DNA from: Macrococcus epidermidis
Lineage (GTDB): Bacteria > Bacillota > Bacilli > Staphylococcales > Staphylococcaceae
Length of the DNA: 36,589 nt
Direction: 5' to 3'
NCBI RefSeq assembly: GCF_003259695.1
Contig: NZ_PZJH01000011.1
Location: 1 to 36,589 of the forward strand
Positions 1 to 11,747 of this stretch are shown piece by piece. How positions within the stretch are numbered: the stretch's first letter is position 1; every line of letters begins with the position of its first letter. Made by a program: the position numbers and the translations under genes. The notes beneath the pieces are model-generated. The model was given only the letters and a program-made list of their open reading frames with translations. It searched no databases and was not told the origin of the DNA.

Positions 1-94
1 GCGGATCGTAAGACCAACTACCATCGGCGCTAGAGAGCTTAACTTCTGTGTTCGGTATGGGAACAGGTGTGACCTCTCTGCCATCGTCACCAGA
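1..94 (-). rRNA. rrf: 5S ribosomal RNA, 5' part, truncated by window edge
   Basis: On the minus strand the sequence starts TCTGGTGACG at 94 and runs through the universal 5S segments (CCGAACACAGAAG, GCGCCGATGGTAG). About 20 bases of the 3' end lie beyond position 1. No 23S rRNA lies directly upstream: positions 95-372 hold a leader, a promoter and the lysS terminator. This 5S therefore appears to be first in its own transcription unit. Positions 1-77 are identical to 36513-36589. Confidence 0.95.
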
Positions 95-104
95 CAAATT
101 TTCA

Positions 105-120
105 ATACTTATATAAGTAT
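105..120. repeat. perfect 16-bp palindrome 10 nt before the 5S gene
   Basis: ATACTTATATAAGTAT equals its own reverse complement. In the 5S transcript it would form a short AU-rich hairpin, or act as an operator in DNA, ten bases before the mature 5' end. A processing element for the 5S precursor is possible; no function can be assigned from sequence. Confidence 0.6.
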
Positions 121-223
121 AACAGCTTCGAAGATTATTTCAATAGTAAATTTTACACTGCGTTCATGAACTTTACAATTGATTAACTTTCTTAATATGT
201 TACTCGTTGTAAGCGACTTTTTA

Positions 224-252
224 ATAATACGCAATTTGAATTGCAAAGTCAA
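224..252 (-). promoter_or_regulatory. sigma-A promoter of the left-end 5S unit
   Basis: On the minus strand TTGACT (252-247) is followed after 17 bp by TATTAT (229-224), giving a start near 217 and a leader of about 120 nt before 5S. The spacer contains the inverted repeat GCAATT-CA-AATTGC. Upstream (253-290) is strongly A-tracted, like the UP elements of rRNA promoters. This is one of the strongest promoter matches in the window. It shows that the 5S need not depend on read-through from lysS. Confidence 0.75.
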
Positions 253-313
253 CGCTTTTTCTTTATTTTTTTCTATTTTTTAAAAGAAAGTAAATTCTGA
301 TAATTTTTACAGA

Positions 314-359
314 ATAAAAAAGGCTCTAAATCCTTGATAAATAAGGATTTAGAGCCTTT
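314..359 (-). terminator. intrinsic terminator after lysS
   Basis: Two perfect 17-bp arms (319-335 and 343-359) enclose a 7-nt loop. They are followed on the minus strand by a run of T (321-314). The hairpin ends the fol-dus-lysS operon and insulates it from the 5S promoter downstream. The arms are A/T-flanked on both sides, so it may also stop transcription coming from the left. Confidence 0.9.
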
Positions 360-372
360 GAGTAGAATTTAA

Positions 373-2878
<2,506 letters not shown>

Positions 2879-2888
2879 ATGTTTACCC

Positions 2889-3365
2889 TCACTTATAAAT
2901 TCTTACATCCGGGTCCAAAGTTACAATATCACTTATCTTTTTATTTAATACTGGATGAATTGCCTGAGGGGCAATTTCATTCAGAGGAATTAATACAAAA
3001 CTTCTCTCATGCATAAATGGATGTGGTACTTTTAATCGCTCACTATCCATTACTAAATCACCAAACAATACAATATCTAAATCGATTGTTCTCGGTCCCC
3101 AGTGAATCTTACGGACACGATTGAGCTTTAATTCAATTGATTGAATCCCATCCAATAACTCAATCGGTGATAAATTGGTTTCTAGTGCGACAACGCCATT
3201 CAAAAAGTCATCTTGTTCAACACCACCGACTGGCGCTGTTTCATATAAACTTGAAATCTTCGTCACCTTTGTCTCTGGAAGTGTATTTAACAAGTTCAAT
3301 GCATCGTTAATTTGTCGTTCTCTATCACCCATATTACTGCCAAAGCTTAAATATACTATCGTCAT
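2889..3365 (-). CDS. folK: 6-hydroxymethyl-7,8-dihydropterin pyrophosphokinase (HPPK)
   Basis: Transfers pyrophosphate from ATP to 6-hydroxymethyl-dihydropterin, the step before dihydropteroate synthase in folate synthesis. At 158 residues it has normal length. Visible family motifs are the N-terminal [12 protein letters not shown], the substrate-loop region [17 protein letters not shown], the signature [17 protein letters not shown] (about 105-121) with the Mg-binding DLD, and [13 protein letters not shown]. It begins 2 nt after the folB stop and ends 10 nt before dus. With folP and folB it forms the three-step folate module of this operon. Confidence 0.97.
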   Translation of the reverse strand: MTIVYLSFGSNMGDRERQINDALNLLNTLPETKVTKISSLYETAPVGGVEQDDFLNGVVALETNLSPIELLDGIQSIELKLNRVRKIHWGPRTIDLDIVLFGDLVMDSERLKVPHPFMHERSFVLIPLNEIAPQAIHPVLNKKISDIVTLDPDVRIYK

Positions 3366-3367
3366 AA

Positions 3368-4532
<1,165 letters not shown>

Positions 4533-4534
4533 TC

Positions 4535-4543
4535 ATTATAACA
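4535..4543 (-). promoter_or_regulatory. extended -10 promoter of the folP operon
   Basis: On the minus strand TGTTATAAT (4543-4535) is a perfect extended -10 element. The -35 region 17 bp upstream (TATTTT) is poor, as is common with extended -10 promoters. The start would be near 4528, giving a leader of about 20 nt before the folP ATG. The element lies directly downstream of the cysK terminator. Confidence 0.6.
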
Positions 4544-4551
4544 AATTTACT

Positions 4552-4588
4552 ATAATAAAAATAAGACCGAGACTTGTTGTCTCAGTCT
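4552..4588 (-). terminator. intrinsic terminator after cysK
   Basis: Ten-bp arms (4564-4573 and 4579-4588) with a 5-nt loop. In the minus-strand transcript the single non-complementary position is a G-U wobble, and a T-rich tract follows. On the plus strand the same position is a C-A mismatch, so the hairpin favours minus-strand transcription. Confidence 0.8.
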
Positions 4589-4601
4589 ATAATGATATGA
4601 A

Positions 4602-5534
4602 TTAGTCCTGAAGGTTCGCAAATAAAGGTGTTGATAAGTAACGCTCTCCGTTACTTGGTAAAATTGCTACGACATTCTTACCACTACCTAATTCAACCGC
4701 TTTATCTATTGCCGCTTTAATTGCTGCTCCAGAAGAAATACCAGCTAATATCCCTTCTTTACGTGCTACTAAACGACTTGTCTCCATCGCTTCTTCGTTT
4801 GTAACTTGCATAATACCTGTGTACATATCAGTATTTAATGTTTTTGGAACAAATCCTGCACCAATTCCCTGAATTTTATGCGGTCCTGGTTGTCCTCCAC
4901 TTAATACTGGTGAATCAGTTGGTTCTACTGCAATAATTTCAACATCAGGATTATGTTCTTTTAATACAGCACCGGCTCCTGACAAAGTACCACCCGTACC
5001 AACACCTGAAATAAATGCATCAATCGATAAGCCTTCCATTGCATTAACAATTTCAGGACCTGTTGTTAATCTGTGCACTTCAGGATTCGACATATTCTCG
5101 AATTGTTGTGGCATAAAGTAACCGTGCTCATCTTTTAGTTCGTTTGCTTTTGCAATCGCACCTTTCATACCTTCAGCACCCGGTGTTAATACTAACGTTG
5201 CACCGTATGCTTTCAGTAATGTACGACGTTCCTGACTCATCGTATCAGGCATCACTAAAGTAGCTTTGTAACCTTTTGCTGCAGCAACCATCGCTAAACC
5301 AATCCCTGTATTACCTGATGTCGGCTCTACAATGTTATCTCCTTGTTTAATGATACCTTCTTTTTCAGCAGCTTCGATCATCGCTAATGCAATTCTATCC
5401 TTCACTGAACTACCTGGATTTTGATATTCTAATTTCACATATACATCTGCTGCACCTTCTGGTACAACATTATTTAATTTCACTAATGGCGTATTTCCAA
5501 TTAAATCAGTAACGCGTTCTACTCTTAATGACAT
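4602..5534 (-). CDS. cysK: Cysteine synthase A (O-acetylserine sulfhydrylase)
   Basis: PLP enzyme that makes cysteine from O-acetylserine and sulfide. The 310-residue protein has the PLP lysine at 45 (GSSVKDR), the substrate loop [11 protein letters not shown] (71-81), the phosphate-binding glycine loop [10 protein letters not shown], and ISSGAA and [10 protein letters not shown] near the end. ATG 5534 is chosen because it lies 8 nt after GGAGG. The preceding ATG (5537) and a TTG (5549) are less likely. The gene is monocistronic, with its own extended -10 promoter and terminator. An inverted repeat over the start site suggests repression, plausibly by CymR, the cysteine repressor of this group. 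The sequence alone does not exclude a CysM-type preference, but the length and motifs fit CysK. Confidence 0.95.
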   Translation of the reverse strand: MSLRVERVTDLIGNTPLVKLNNVVPEGAADVYVKLEYQNPGSSVKDRIALAMIEAAEKEGIIKQGDNIVEPTSGNTGIGLAMVAAAKGYKATLVMPDTMSQERRTLLKAYGATLVLTPGAEGMKGAIAKANELKDEHGYFMPQQFENMSNPEVHRLTTGPEIVNAMEGLSIDAFISGVGTGGTLSGAGAVLKEHNPDVEIIAVEPTDSPVLSGGQPGPHKIQGIGAGFVPKTLNTDMYTGIMQVTNEEAMETSRLVARKEGILAGISSGAAIKAAIDKAVELGSGKNVVAILPSNGERYLSTPLFANLQD

Positions 5535-5558
5535 CATATTCCCCTCCAAATTGTAAAA

Positions 5559-5594
5559 TTATTCTTACTTTTTTCATCGGAATAAGTATATCAA
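5559..5594 (-). promoter_or_regulatory. cysK promoter with inverted repeat over the start site
   Basis: On the minus strand TGATATACT (5593-5585) is an extended -10 element. The inverted repeat TTATTC/GAATAA (5559-5564 and 5580-5585, 15 nt apart) covers the predicted start. A repressor bound there would block initiation. CymR is the obvious candidate for a cysK gene, but the match to its site was not scored. Confidence 0.45.
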
Positions 5595-5622
5595 AATTAA
5601 CATTTAAATAAAAATAATCCGT

Positions 5623-6495
5623 TTACGCGATGATGCTGCGTAACTCTTCAGGTGTAAAGTGATATTTCTCACGACAGAAATGACATTCAACTTCTGCGCC
5701 ACCATCTTCTGCGATCATGGATTCAACTTCTGCTTCACCTAAACCTTTAATTGCAGTTAAGAACTTTTCTTTACCACAGTTACATTTAAACTCGATTGGC
5801 ATCGTATCGATAATACGAATATTATCTTCACCCAATATCTCTTCTAAAATTTGTTCAGGTGATAAACCTTTATCAATCAGATTAGAGATAGGTTCCATAT
5901 TGTTAATGCGTTCTTCTAAAAAAGAAATCGTTTCTTCGCTGGCAAATGGCAATAACTGAATAATAAATCCACCGGCTGCCTGTGTTAATTCTTCAGGTGT
6001 ACATAACACGCCTAAGCCAACTGCTGCGGGTACCTGTTCGCTTGTCGCAAAATAGTATGCAAAATCTTCTGCGATTTCTCCGTTATGAATTTCCGTTGAC
6101 CCAGTAAAATAATCTCGCATACCGATATCTTTAACAACATTGATATAACCACTGCGTCCTACCGCTTCACCAACATCCATTTTACCTGGTCTAATCGATT
6201 CCACCTGTACATGAGGGTTTTGTACATAACCACGTACTTCACCTTTTGCATTTGCGTCAACAACAATCTGACCAAGGGGTCCGCCACCGTTAATTGTTAT
6301 TGTTAATTTCTCTTCATTCTTAAGCATTGCGCCCATCATTGAACCTACTGTTAATGTACGTCCAAGCGCAGCTGTGCCAACACGCCACGTATCATGTTTT
6401 TCTCTTGCAGTTTCCACTAAATTTGTTGTTCTTACACTAAATGCACGCACTTCATCATTAAATGCTAATGCTCTTACTAAATAATCTTTTGTCAT
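5623..6495 (-). CDS. hslO: Redox-regulated chaperone Hsp33
   Basis: Cytosolic holdase chaperone that is activated when oxidants displace zinc. The 290-residue protein has the Hsp33 N-terminal domain (KDYLVRALAFNDEVRAF; WRVGTAALGR; GGGPLGQIVVDA). It also has the four zinc cysteines in the CxC...CxxC arrangement at 238, 240, 271 and 274. The ATG at 6495 follows AAAAGGAG. The gene lies 16 nt downstream of a hairpin terminator after ftsH, and the T-run of that terminator abuts the hslO SD. Expression therefore depends on read-through from ftsH or on a promoter not recognised here. The Bacillus gene coaX, found between ftsH and hslO there, is missing. Confidence 0.97.
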   Translation of the reverse strand: MTKDYLVRALAFNDEVRAFSVRTTNLVETAREKHDTWRVGTAALGRTLTVGSMMGAMLKNEEKLTITINGGGPLGQIVVDANAKGEVRGYVQNPHVQVESIRPGKMDVGEAVGRSGYINVVKDIGMRDYFTGSTEIHNGEIAEDFAYYFATSEQVPAAVGLGVLCTPEELTQAAGGFIIQLLPFASEETISFLEERINNMEPISNLIDKGLSPEQILEEILGEDNIRIIDTMPIEFKCNCGKEKFLTAIKGLGEAEVESMIAEDGGAEVECHFCREKYHFTPEELRSIIA

Positions 6496-6510
6496 TGTTT
6501 TTCTCCTTTT

Positions 6511-6550
6511 AAAAAGAGGCGGAATCGAAGCAATGCTTCTTCTCCGCCTC
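6511..6550 (-). terminator. terminator between ftsH and hslO
   Basis: An 8-bp outer stem (6516-6523 with 6543-6550) and a 5-bp inner stem (6527-6531 with 6535-6539) are followed on the minus strand by TTTTT. The T-run runs straight into the hslO SD at about 6504-6511, so this is likely an attenuating hairpin inside an ftsH-hslO unit. Confidence 0.8.
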
Positions 6551-6555
6551 CTATT

Positions 6556-8631
6556 TTAGAATTTATCTTTGTCTAATTTATCAACTTTTGGTTCTGGTTC
6601 ATTTTTAGATTCATCGATTGGTGCATCAGGATTTTTTAATTGTTCCTTTACTTCTTCATACGAAGAACCTGCATCTTCTGAATCATTACCGTCAACATCT
6701 TTAACCGTCACTTTAGAATCATCAGTTTTATCTACTACAACTTCTTTTTCTTTCATGTGATATAGATGTGAATCATCATAGCTTACTTCTGGTAAAGTAC
6801 CGTCAACGAATAAGCTATTGATTTGGTTTGCTACCAATGTTTCTTCTGTTAATAAAGTCTTCGCAATTAAATCAAGTTTATCCTGATGTTTCAGAAGAAT
6901 TTCTTTACATCTCGCGTAACTTTCTTTAATAATACGTTGAACTTCCAGATCAATTTCATACGCAATCTGATCTGAGTAGTTCGGTTCGTGACCCATGTCA
7001 CGACCTAAGAATACTTCACCTTGCGTTTGCCCAAATTGTAATGGTCCAAGTTTATCACTCATACCATATTCTGTGACCATCTTACGTGCGATACCTGTTG
7101 CACGCTGGAAGTCATTATGTGCACCTGTAGAAACTTCACCAAATGTGATTTCTTCAGCAACACGACCGCCTAATAATCCGACAATCTTATCTAATAATTC
7201 AGGTTTAGTCATAAAGTAACGATCTTGTTTCGGTAACATCATCGCATATCCACCAGCTTGACCACGCGGTACGATTGTAACTTTATGAACCATTTCTGCT
7301 TCATCTAATACACAACCGATAATCGTGTGTCCTGCTTCATGCCACGCAACGATATTTCTTTCTTTCTCAGAAATAACACGTGATTTCTTCGCTGGACCTG
7401 CAATAACACGGTCTGTTGCCTCATCAATATCACGCATATCTATCTTCGTCTTACCTTGACGTGCTGCAACAAGTGCTGCTTCGTTTAATAAGTTCTCTAA
7501 GTCTGCACCAGAGAAACCAGGTGTACGTTGACTTAAAGCTTTTAAATCTACTGTTTCATCAAGAGGTTTATTACGCGCATGTACTTTAAGTACTGCTTCA
7601 CGACCTTTAACATCTGGTGCCCCTACTTGAATCTGACGGTCAAAACGTCCAGGACGTAATAACGCTGGATCTAAAATGTCAGGTCTGTTTGTTGCAGCAA
7701 TCATAATGATGCCTTCGTTCTCACCGAAACCATCCATCTCAACTAATAATTGGTTCAGTGTTTGTTCACGCTCATCGTGACCACCACCAACACCAGCACC
7801 ACGCTGACGTCCTACTGCATCAATCTCATCGATGAAAATGATACATGGTGCATTTTTCTTAGCATTTTCGAACAGGTCACGTACACGACTGGCACCGACA
7901 CCGACGAACATTTCAACGAAGTCAGAACCACTGATTGAGAAGAATGGAACGCCTGCTTCACCAGCAACTGCACGCGCGATTAACGTTTTACCTGTACCAG
8001 GAGGTCCTACTAAAAGCACACCTTTAGGGATACGTGCGCCCATCTTCACAAATTTACGATTATCTTTTAAGAAATCTACAATTTCAATTAATTCTGCTTT
8101 CTCTTCATCTGCTCCAGCTACATCTTTAAAGCGTACTTTTTTCTTTTTATCATCATAAAGTTTTGCTTTAGACTTACCGAAATTCATAACACGGCCGCCA
8201 CCGCCGCCGCCTTGTGATTGAGATAGGAAGAAAATAAAGACAAATGCTAATAATAATAATGGAATTAAAGTACTTAACATACCTAAAAATACATTTTCTT
8301 TATCAGCTGGCTTTATATCAAATTTCAAATCACCATCTTGCTCTTCAGCAATTTTAGTGATTTTATCTAAATCTTTTTGGTTATTATACATCAGTACCGA
8401 AGTAAATGTTTCATTTGGTTCAGCACCTTTTAATTTCCCTTTGACTAAATATACATCTTGTCCAGGCTGGATCGTCATTTCTTTAACATTACCTTTTTCC
8501 AGCTGAGACATTAATTTCGTGTATGTCATCTGTTTTGGCATCGAACCCGTGCCATTAATCATTGAAAACACACCGAATAAGACGATACCTATTAGTGTTA
8601 CCATCAATATACTACGAAAGGCTTTTTGCAT
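6556..8631 (-). CDS. ftsH: ATP-dependent zinc metalloprotease FtsH
   Basis: Membrane-anchored AAA+ protease that degrades misassembled membrane proteins and selected regulators. Two membrane segments (about 8-26 and 115-137) frame a short extracytoplasmic domain. They are followed by a Gly linker, the AAA domain (Walker A GPPGTGKT 209-216, Walker [10 protein letters not shown] 264-272, ATNRPD and RPGRFDR) and the M41 protease domain with the zinc site HEAGH at 431-435. The last 70 or so residues are a highly charged, apparently disordered tail. Length (691) matches staphylococcal FtsH. GGAGG lies 10 nt before the ATG. A 125-bp gap separates it from hpt and should carry its promoter, though no clean -35/-10 pair was found there. 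Confidence 0.98.
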   Translation of the reverse strand: MQKAFRSILMVTLIGIVLFGVFSMINGTGSMPKQMTYTKLMSQLEKGNVKEMTIQPGQDVYLVKGKLKGAEPNETFTSVLMYNNQKDLDKITKIAEEQDGDLKFDIKPADKENVFLGMLSTLIPLLLLAFVFIFFLSQSQGGGGGGRVMNFGKSKAKLYDDKKKKVRFKDVAGADEEKAELIEIVDFLKDNRKFVKMGARIPKGVLLVGPPGTGKTLIARAVAGEAGVPFFSISGSDFVEMFVGVGASRVRDLFENAKKNAPCIIFIDEIDAVGRQRGAGVGGGHDEREQTLNQLLVEMDGFGENEGIIMIAATNRPDILDPALLRPGRFDRQIQVGAPDVKGREAVLKVHARNKPLDETVDLKALSQRTPGFSGADLENLLNEAALVAARQGKTKIDMRDIDEATDRVIAGPAKKSRVISEKERNIVAWHEAGHTIIGCVLDEAEMVHKVTIVPRGQAGGYAMMLPKQDRYFMTKPELLDKIVGLLGGRVAEEITFGEVSTGAHNDFQRATGIARKMVTEYGMSDKLGPLQFGQTQGEVFLGRDMGHEPNYSDQIAYEIDLEVQRIIKESYARCKEILLKHQDKLDLIAKTLLTEETLVANQINSLFVDGTLPEVSYDDSHLYHMKEKEVVVDKTDDSKVTVKDVDGNDSEDAGSSYEEVKEQLKNPDAPIDESKNEPEPKVDKLDKDKF

Positions 8632-8756
8632 TCACGTTGTCCTCCTACCTATTTGTAAAGCTAACAAAGATTTTAACATAATAAATGTTGTTCAATCTAC
8701 TAATTAAACTTACACAATTTTTACAAATTTTATTTTCTTTTCAGTGCAATGCTTCA

Positions 8757-9296
8757 CTATTTAGTATAAACTTCTTCTTTTAATAATCCAATGTATGGCA
8801 GATTACGATATTTTTCCTGATAATCTAACCCATAACCTACAACGAAATCATCCGGAATCTTCTCGCCTACATATTTCGCTTCAATATCTACTTTACGGCG
8901 CATAGGCTTATCTAATAATGTTACGATCTCAATTGAATTCGCTTTGCGATATTTTAATAAATCAACGATTGCATTAAGCGTCGTTCCAGTTTCTAAAATA
9001 TCTTCGATAATAATGATATCGCGCCCTTCAACAGAAACATCTAAATCTTTTAATATTTTAACTTCTCCTGTTGATTCTGTGCCGCCATGATAAGATGAAA
9101 CATCCATAAATTCCATCTCAACATGGGTATCAATATGTTTAAGTAAGTCTGCCATAAATAGAATTGATCCTTTTAAAATTCCGACACATAAAGGGAGCTT
9201 CCCTTCATAATCAGCAGTAATTTCTTTTCCAAGACGCTCACAAGCTGCTTCAATCTGTTCTTTCGTTAATACAATCGATTCAATATCGTTATGCAT
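8757..9296 (-). CDS. hpt: Hypoxanthine phosphoribosyltransferase
   Basis: Salvages hypoxanthine and guanine to IMP and GMP using PRPP. The 179-residue type I PRTase shows the pyrophosphate loop GILKGS (39-44) and the PRPP signature [13 protein letters not shown] (94-106). [11 protein letters not shown], the base-binding region, follows near the C-terminus. SD AAAGGAG lies inside the last codons of tilS, 3 nt upstream of this gene, so the two are co-translated. The tilS-hpt-ftsH order is conserved across Firmicutes. PRPP for this enzyme is made by prs, also in this window. Confidence 0.97.
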   Translation of the reverse strand: MHNDIESIVLTKEQIEAACERLGKEITADYEGKLPLCVGILKGSILFMADLLKHIDTHVEMEFMDVSSYHGGTESTGEVKILKDLDVSVEGRDIIIIEDILETGTTLNAIVDLLKYRKANSIEIVTLLDKPMRRKVDIEAKYVGEKIPDDFVVGYGLDYQEKYRNLPYIGLLKEEVYTK

Positions 9297-9299
9297 GAT

Positions 9300-10523
9300 T
9301 TAGTTCTCCTTTGTAATTATTATTTTATTATTGAAAGGGTGATGGTTAGATTTATAATGGCCAATCGCTATTACTTCATCTTCAACACAAACGATTGGTA
9401 TTTTTGGACGGTCGTAAACAGGCACTTTTAAATCTTTAAGAATACGCGCTACTTTTTGATGCATACCGTTGATTTCGATAACATCTCCATCTTTTCTTGT
9501 TCGAATTGTGATTGGTTGAATTTCATCTTTAATTTCTATTTTATAATCATTAAAGTAATATTTCCCGGGTGAAACCACTTCTAATTTGTCATCAATCTTT
9601 TCATTTTTATTTCGTACTATCAATTTATCATAAGCAATTTGAATATGCCAACCTGGAGCGATTGCAAACGAAGCATGTGTTGCATCACTTTGAAGTACAC
9701 GTATCACTTCATTTAAAAATCCAAAGCTTACAGTATATTGTGTAACATATCTCTGAATAAATGAAAGCAGTACTTTTTGAATGACTAATCGATTTTCTTC
9801 TGACAACTTATATCGTGATAATGCATTATTTTCAATATCTATTTTATAACGCTCAACATGTAAGTCGATTAAATCATCTACATCTTCCATATAATCAGCT
9901 AAATTCAATAACTGATGCTTATCTATCGAAGAATCATCTAATACTTTAAATATATCATTACGAATAAAGTTTCTTAAATATTTGCTGTCTGTATTCGATG
10001 CATCTGTCATATACGGAACTTTAAATTCATGTGCATATTCTATTAATTCAGCTTTACTCACATTTATTAAAGGACGTATCAGTTGATAACCATCACGTGC
10101 TACCACTTGCTGAATATTTATCGGTTGATAGTTATAACGGTTCGTCATCAGTCTAAAGAATATGGTTTCGAGCTGATCATCTTTATGGTGCGCCGTTAAT
10201 AAACAGTCAATATGCTTTATATTAATTTGTGTTTCAAAAAAATGATATCTAATATCTCGTGCCTCACGCTGGATACTTTTGTTCGGGTTAAATGAATTTT
10301 TAGGTATCGTATAAGTAATTAATTCGATATTATGCTGCTTACAATATGCTTGAATCATTTTTTCTTCTTCATCTGATACGTCACGCAACTGGTGATTAAC
10401 ATGCAATGCATACAACTTCTTATGATGATTTAATATGTTCACCTTATCGAGCAATACCATGCTATCGACTCCACCCGAAACTGCAACCGCAACGGTGTCA
10501 TATTCATTCCATAAACAATCCAA
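9300..10523 (-). CDS. tilS: tRNA(Ile)-lysidine synthase
   Basis: Converts C34 of the CAU anticodon of a minor tRNA-Ile to lysidine, so that it decodes AUA; essential in most bacteria. The 407-residue protein has the PP-loop motif SGGVDS at 16-21, LHVNHQLR, TAHHKDDQLETI and the later TDASN(T)..YLRNFIRN segment of the N-terminal domain. A C-terminal TilS domain ends in KVPVYDRPKIPIV. The only sensible start is TTG at 10523, 7 nt after GAGGTGG; no in-frame ATG lies before the PP-loop. It follows a weak hairpin after the S1-domain gene and is coupled to hpt. Confidence 0.95.
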   Translation of the reverse strand: MDCLWNEYDTVAVAVSGGVDSMVLLDKVNILNHHKKLYALHVNHQLRDVSDEEEKMIQAYCKQHNIELITYTIPKNSFNPNKSIQREARDIRYHFFETQINIKHIDCLLTAHHKDDQLETIFFRLMTNRYNYQPINIQQVVARDGYQLIRPLINVSKAELIEYAHEFKVPYMTDASNTDSKYLRNFIRNDIFKVLDDSSIDKHQLLNLADYMEDVDDLIDLHVERYKIDIENNALSRYKLSEENRLVIQKVLLSFIQRYVTQYTVSFGFLNEVIRVLQSDATHASFAIAPGWHIQIAYDKLIVRNKNEKIDDKLEVVSPGKYYFNDYKIEIKDEIQPITIRTRKDGDVIEINGMHQKVARILKDLKVPVYDRPKIPIVCVEDEVIAIGHYKSNHHPFNNKIIITKEN

Positions 10524-10540
10524 AATCTCACCACCTCAAC

Positions 10541-10573
10541 AAAAGAAGAGCTCAGGGTCAGACCCTAGCTCTT
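10541..10573 (-). terminator. hairpin between S1-domain gene and tilS
   Basis: Arms at 10546-10557 and 10563-10573 pair over about 11 bp with one bulged base, followed on the minus strand by CTTTTG. The T-run is short, so this is probably a partial terminator or a 3'-end stabilising hairpin that lets some transcripts reach tilS. Confidence 0.55.
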
Positions 10574-10593
10574 GATTTAGATAAACAAACGTA

Positions 10594-10980
10594 TTAACGC
10601 TTTGACCCTCTGCCACCACGACGTGACTCTGTTTGACGTTTAATTGAAGTTAGTCGATCTTCACTGTCTTTTAAGAAATTTGATAATTTTTTTTCAAAGT
10701 CTTCAGGCTTTTTCTCAACTTTTGGCGGTGCAGGTTTTCTTGGGCGTTCTTTCGCTTTTTTAATTGAAAGGCTAATTTTTCCATCATCACCAATTGTTAA
10801 TACTTTAACTTCTACTTCATCGCCAACTTTTAAATGTTCAGCAATATTTTCTACGTAACTATCTGCAACTTCACTAATGTGAACTAATCCGCTTTTGCCT
10901 TCAGGTAACTCAACGAATGCACCGAAATTTTTAATGCCTGTAACTTTACCTTTTAATTTGTTTCCAACTTCAATTGCCAT
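10594..10980 (-). CDS. yabR: S1 RNA-binding domain protein (YabR/GSP13 family)
   Basis: Small ribosome-associated S1-domain protein of 128 residues; its exact role is not established. Residues 1-75 form one S1 fold (GNKLKGKVTGIKNFGAFVEL, GKSGLVHISEVAD, VGDEVEVKVLTI, KISLSIKKA). Residues 76-128 are a basic and proline-rich tail ending in RGGRGSKR, suited to RNA contact. The nearest SD, GGAGG, is 13 nt from the ATG, longer than usual. It lies between divIC and tilS as in Bacillus and staphylococci. It could be called a general stress protein 13 homologue, but stress control is not shown by the sequence. Confidence 0.88.
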   Translation of the reverse strand: MAIEVGNKLKGKVTGIKNFGAFVELPEGKSGLVHISEVADSYVENIAEHLKVGDEVEVKVLTIGDDGKISLSIKKAKERPRKPAPPKVEKKPEDFEKKLSNFLKDSEDRLTSIKRQTESRRGGRGSKR

Positions 10981-11082
10981 AAGTTTAATAAATCCTCCCG
11001 ATTAATTCTTCATAATATATCATTATATGCTTGATTTTCTCTTTTTACAACTTGATTAATCAAATTATCTGTGAAGTCTGAC

Positions 11083-11466
11083 TTATTCAGTTGCATCTTT
11101 CTTTTTATCTTTTTCAGGAATCTTAAAGATTACTTCTCCATCATTACTTAAGAAATATTCACTACGTGCAATCTTTTCAATATATTCTTTACTATTAAGC
11201 TGTTTTAAGCGTTCTTTCAGTGCGATTTCTTTATCTTTAAGTTTTTCCAGCTCGACTGTTTGTTTCGCTTGTTCCTGCTTCAAAGCTCTATTGGTATTCA
11301 TTTGCATAAAGAGAAGTAACGTCAAAAATAATAAGATAGCGAGAAGAATGCCTCCGAAGACTGTCATACGCTTTCTTACAATCATGCTACTTTTACGATT
11401 CAATCGATTAATACGCGCCTGTTCCTTCGTGTATTCATTTTCAATTTTACGTACTTCCTTAGCCAT
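11083..11466 (-). CDS. divIC: Cell division protein DivIC
   Basis: Bitopic divisome protein that works with FtsL and DivIB at the septum. The 127-residue product has a basic cytoplasmic N-terminus (1-35), a single membrane segment (about 37-57, GGILLAILLFLTLLLFM) and a coiled-coil extracellular segment (about 60-95, rich in K/E/L heptads). The conserved ending SKEYIEKIARSEYFLSNDGE.IF follows. ATG 11466 lies 8 nt after AGGAG and replaces a GTG at 11475 that touches the SD. The SD overlaps the rqcP stop, so the two are one transcript. Confidence 0.93.
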   Translation of the reverse strand: MAKEVRKIENEYTKEQARINRLNRKSSMIVRKRMTVFGGILLAILLFLTLLLFMQMNTNRALKQEQAKQTVELEKLKDKEIALKERLKQLNSKEYIEKIARSEYFLSNDGEVIFKIPEKDKKKDATE

Positions 11467-11477
11467 ACGTAACACTC

Positions 11478-11747
11478 CTATTCAAAAGGCTGTTCAATTT
11501 TTTCTTCTTTTTTTACTTCAAACATTCCTTTTGCATTATCTTTTGTTGCATGTTCTTTCAAGTCTGTGACTTCCACCGTAATGATGCGTTGTCCTAAACG
11601 TACTTCTAATTCATCACCAACTGCTACAGTGCTTGATGCTTTCGCAACATTACCATTGATTTTAATTCTACCTTGGTCACTCACTTCTTTTGCTAACGTA
11701 CGACGTTTAATTAAACGTGATACTTTTAAATATTTATCGAGTCTCAT
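11478..11747 (-). CDS. rqcP: S4-domain RQC P-site tRNA factor
   Basis: Small S4-like RNA-binding protein (89 aa, YabO/RqcP family, related to Hsp15). In Bacillus it stabilises the P-site tRNA on obstructed 50S subunits during ribosome quality control with RqcH. The S4 motif is clear: MRLDKYLKVSRLIKRRTLAKEV (1-22), GRIKINGNVAK and VGDELEVRLG. The C-terminus is charged and lacks a further domain. Its start overlaps mazG by 14 nt, and AAGGTGG precedes the ATG. Pth, which acts on stalled peptidyl-tRNA, is a few genes upstream in the same unit. Confidence 0.92.
   Translation of the reverse strand: MRLDKYLKVSRLIKRRTLAKEVSDQGRIKINGNVAKASSTVAVGDELEVRLGQRIITVEVTDLKEHATKDNAKGMFEVKKEEKIEQPFE

Noticed and set aside
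8632-8756. ftsH promoter around TTGAAC (8695-8690)
   Set aside because: No -10 hexamer stands at 16-18 bp; a promoter is expected here but could not be placed.
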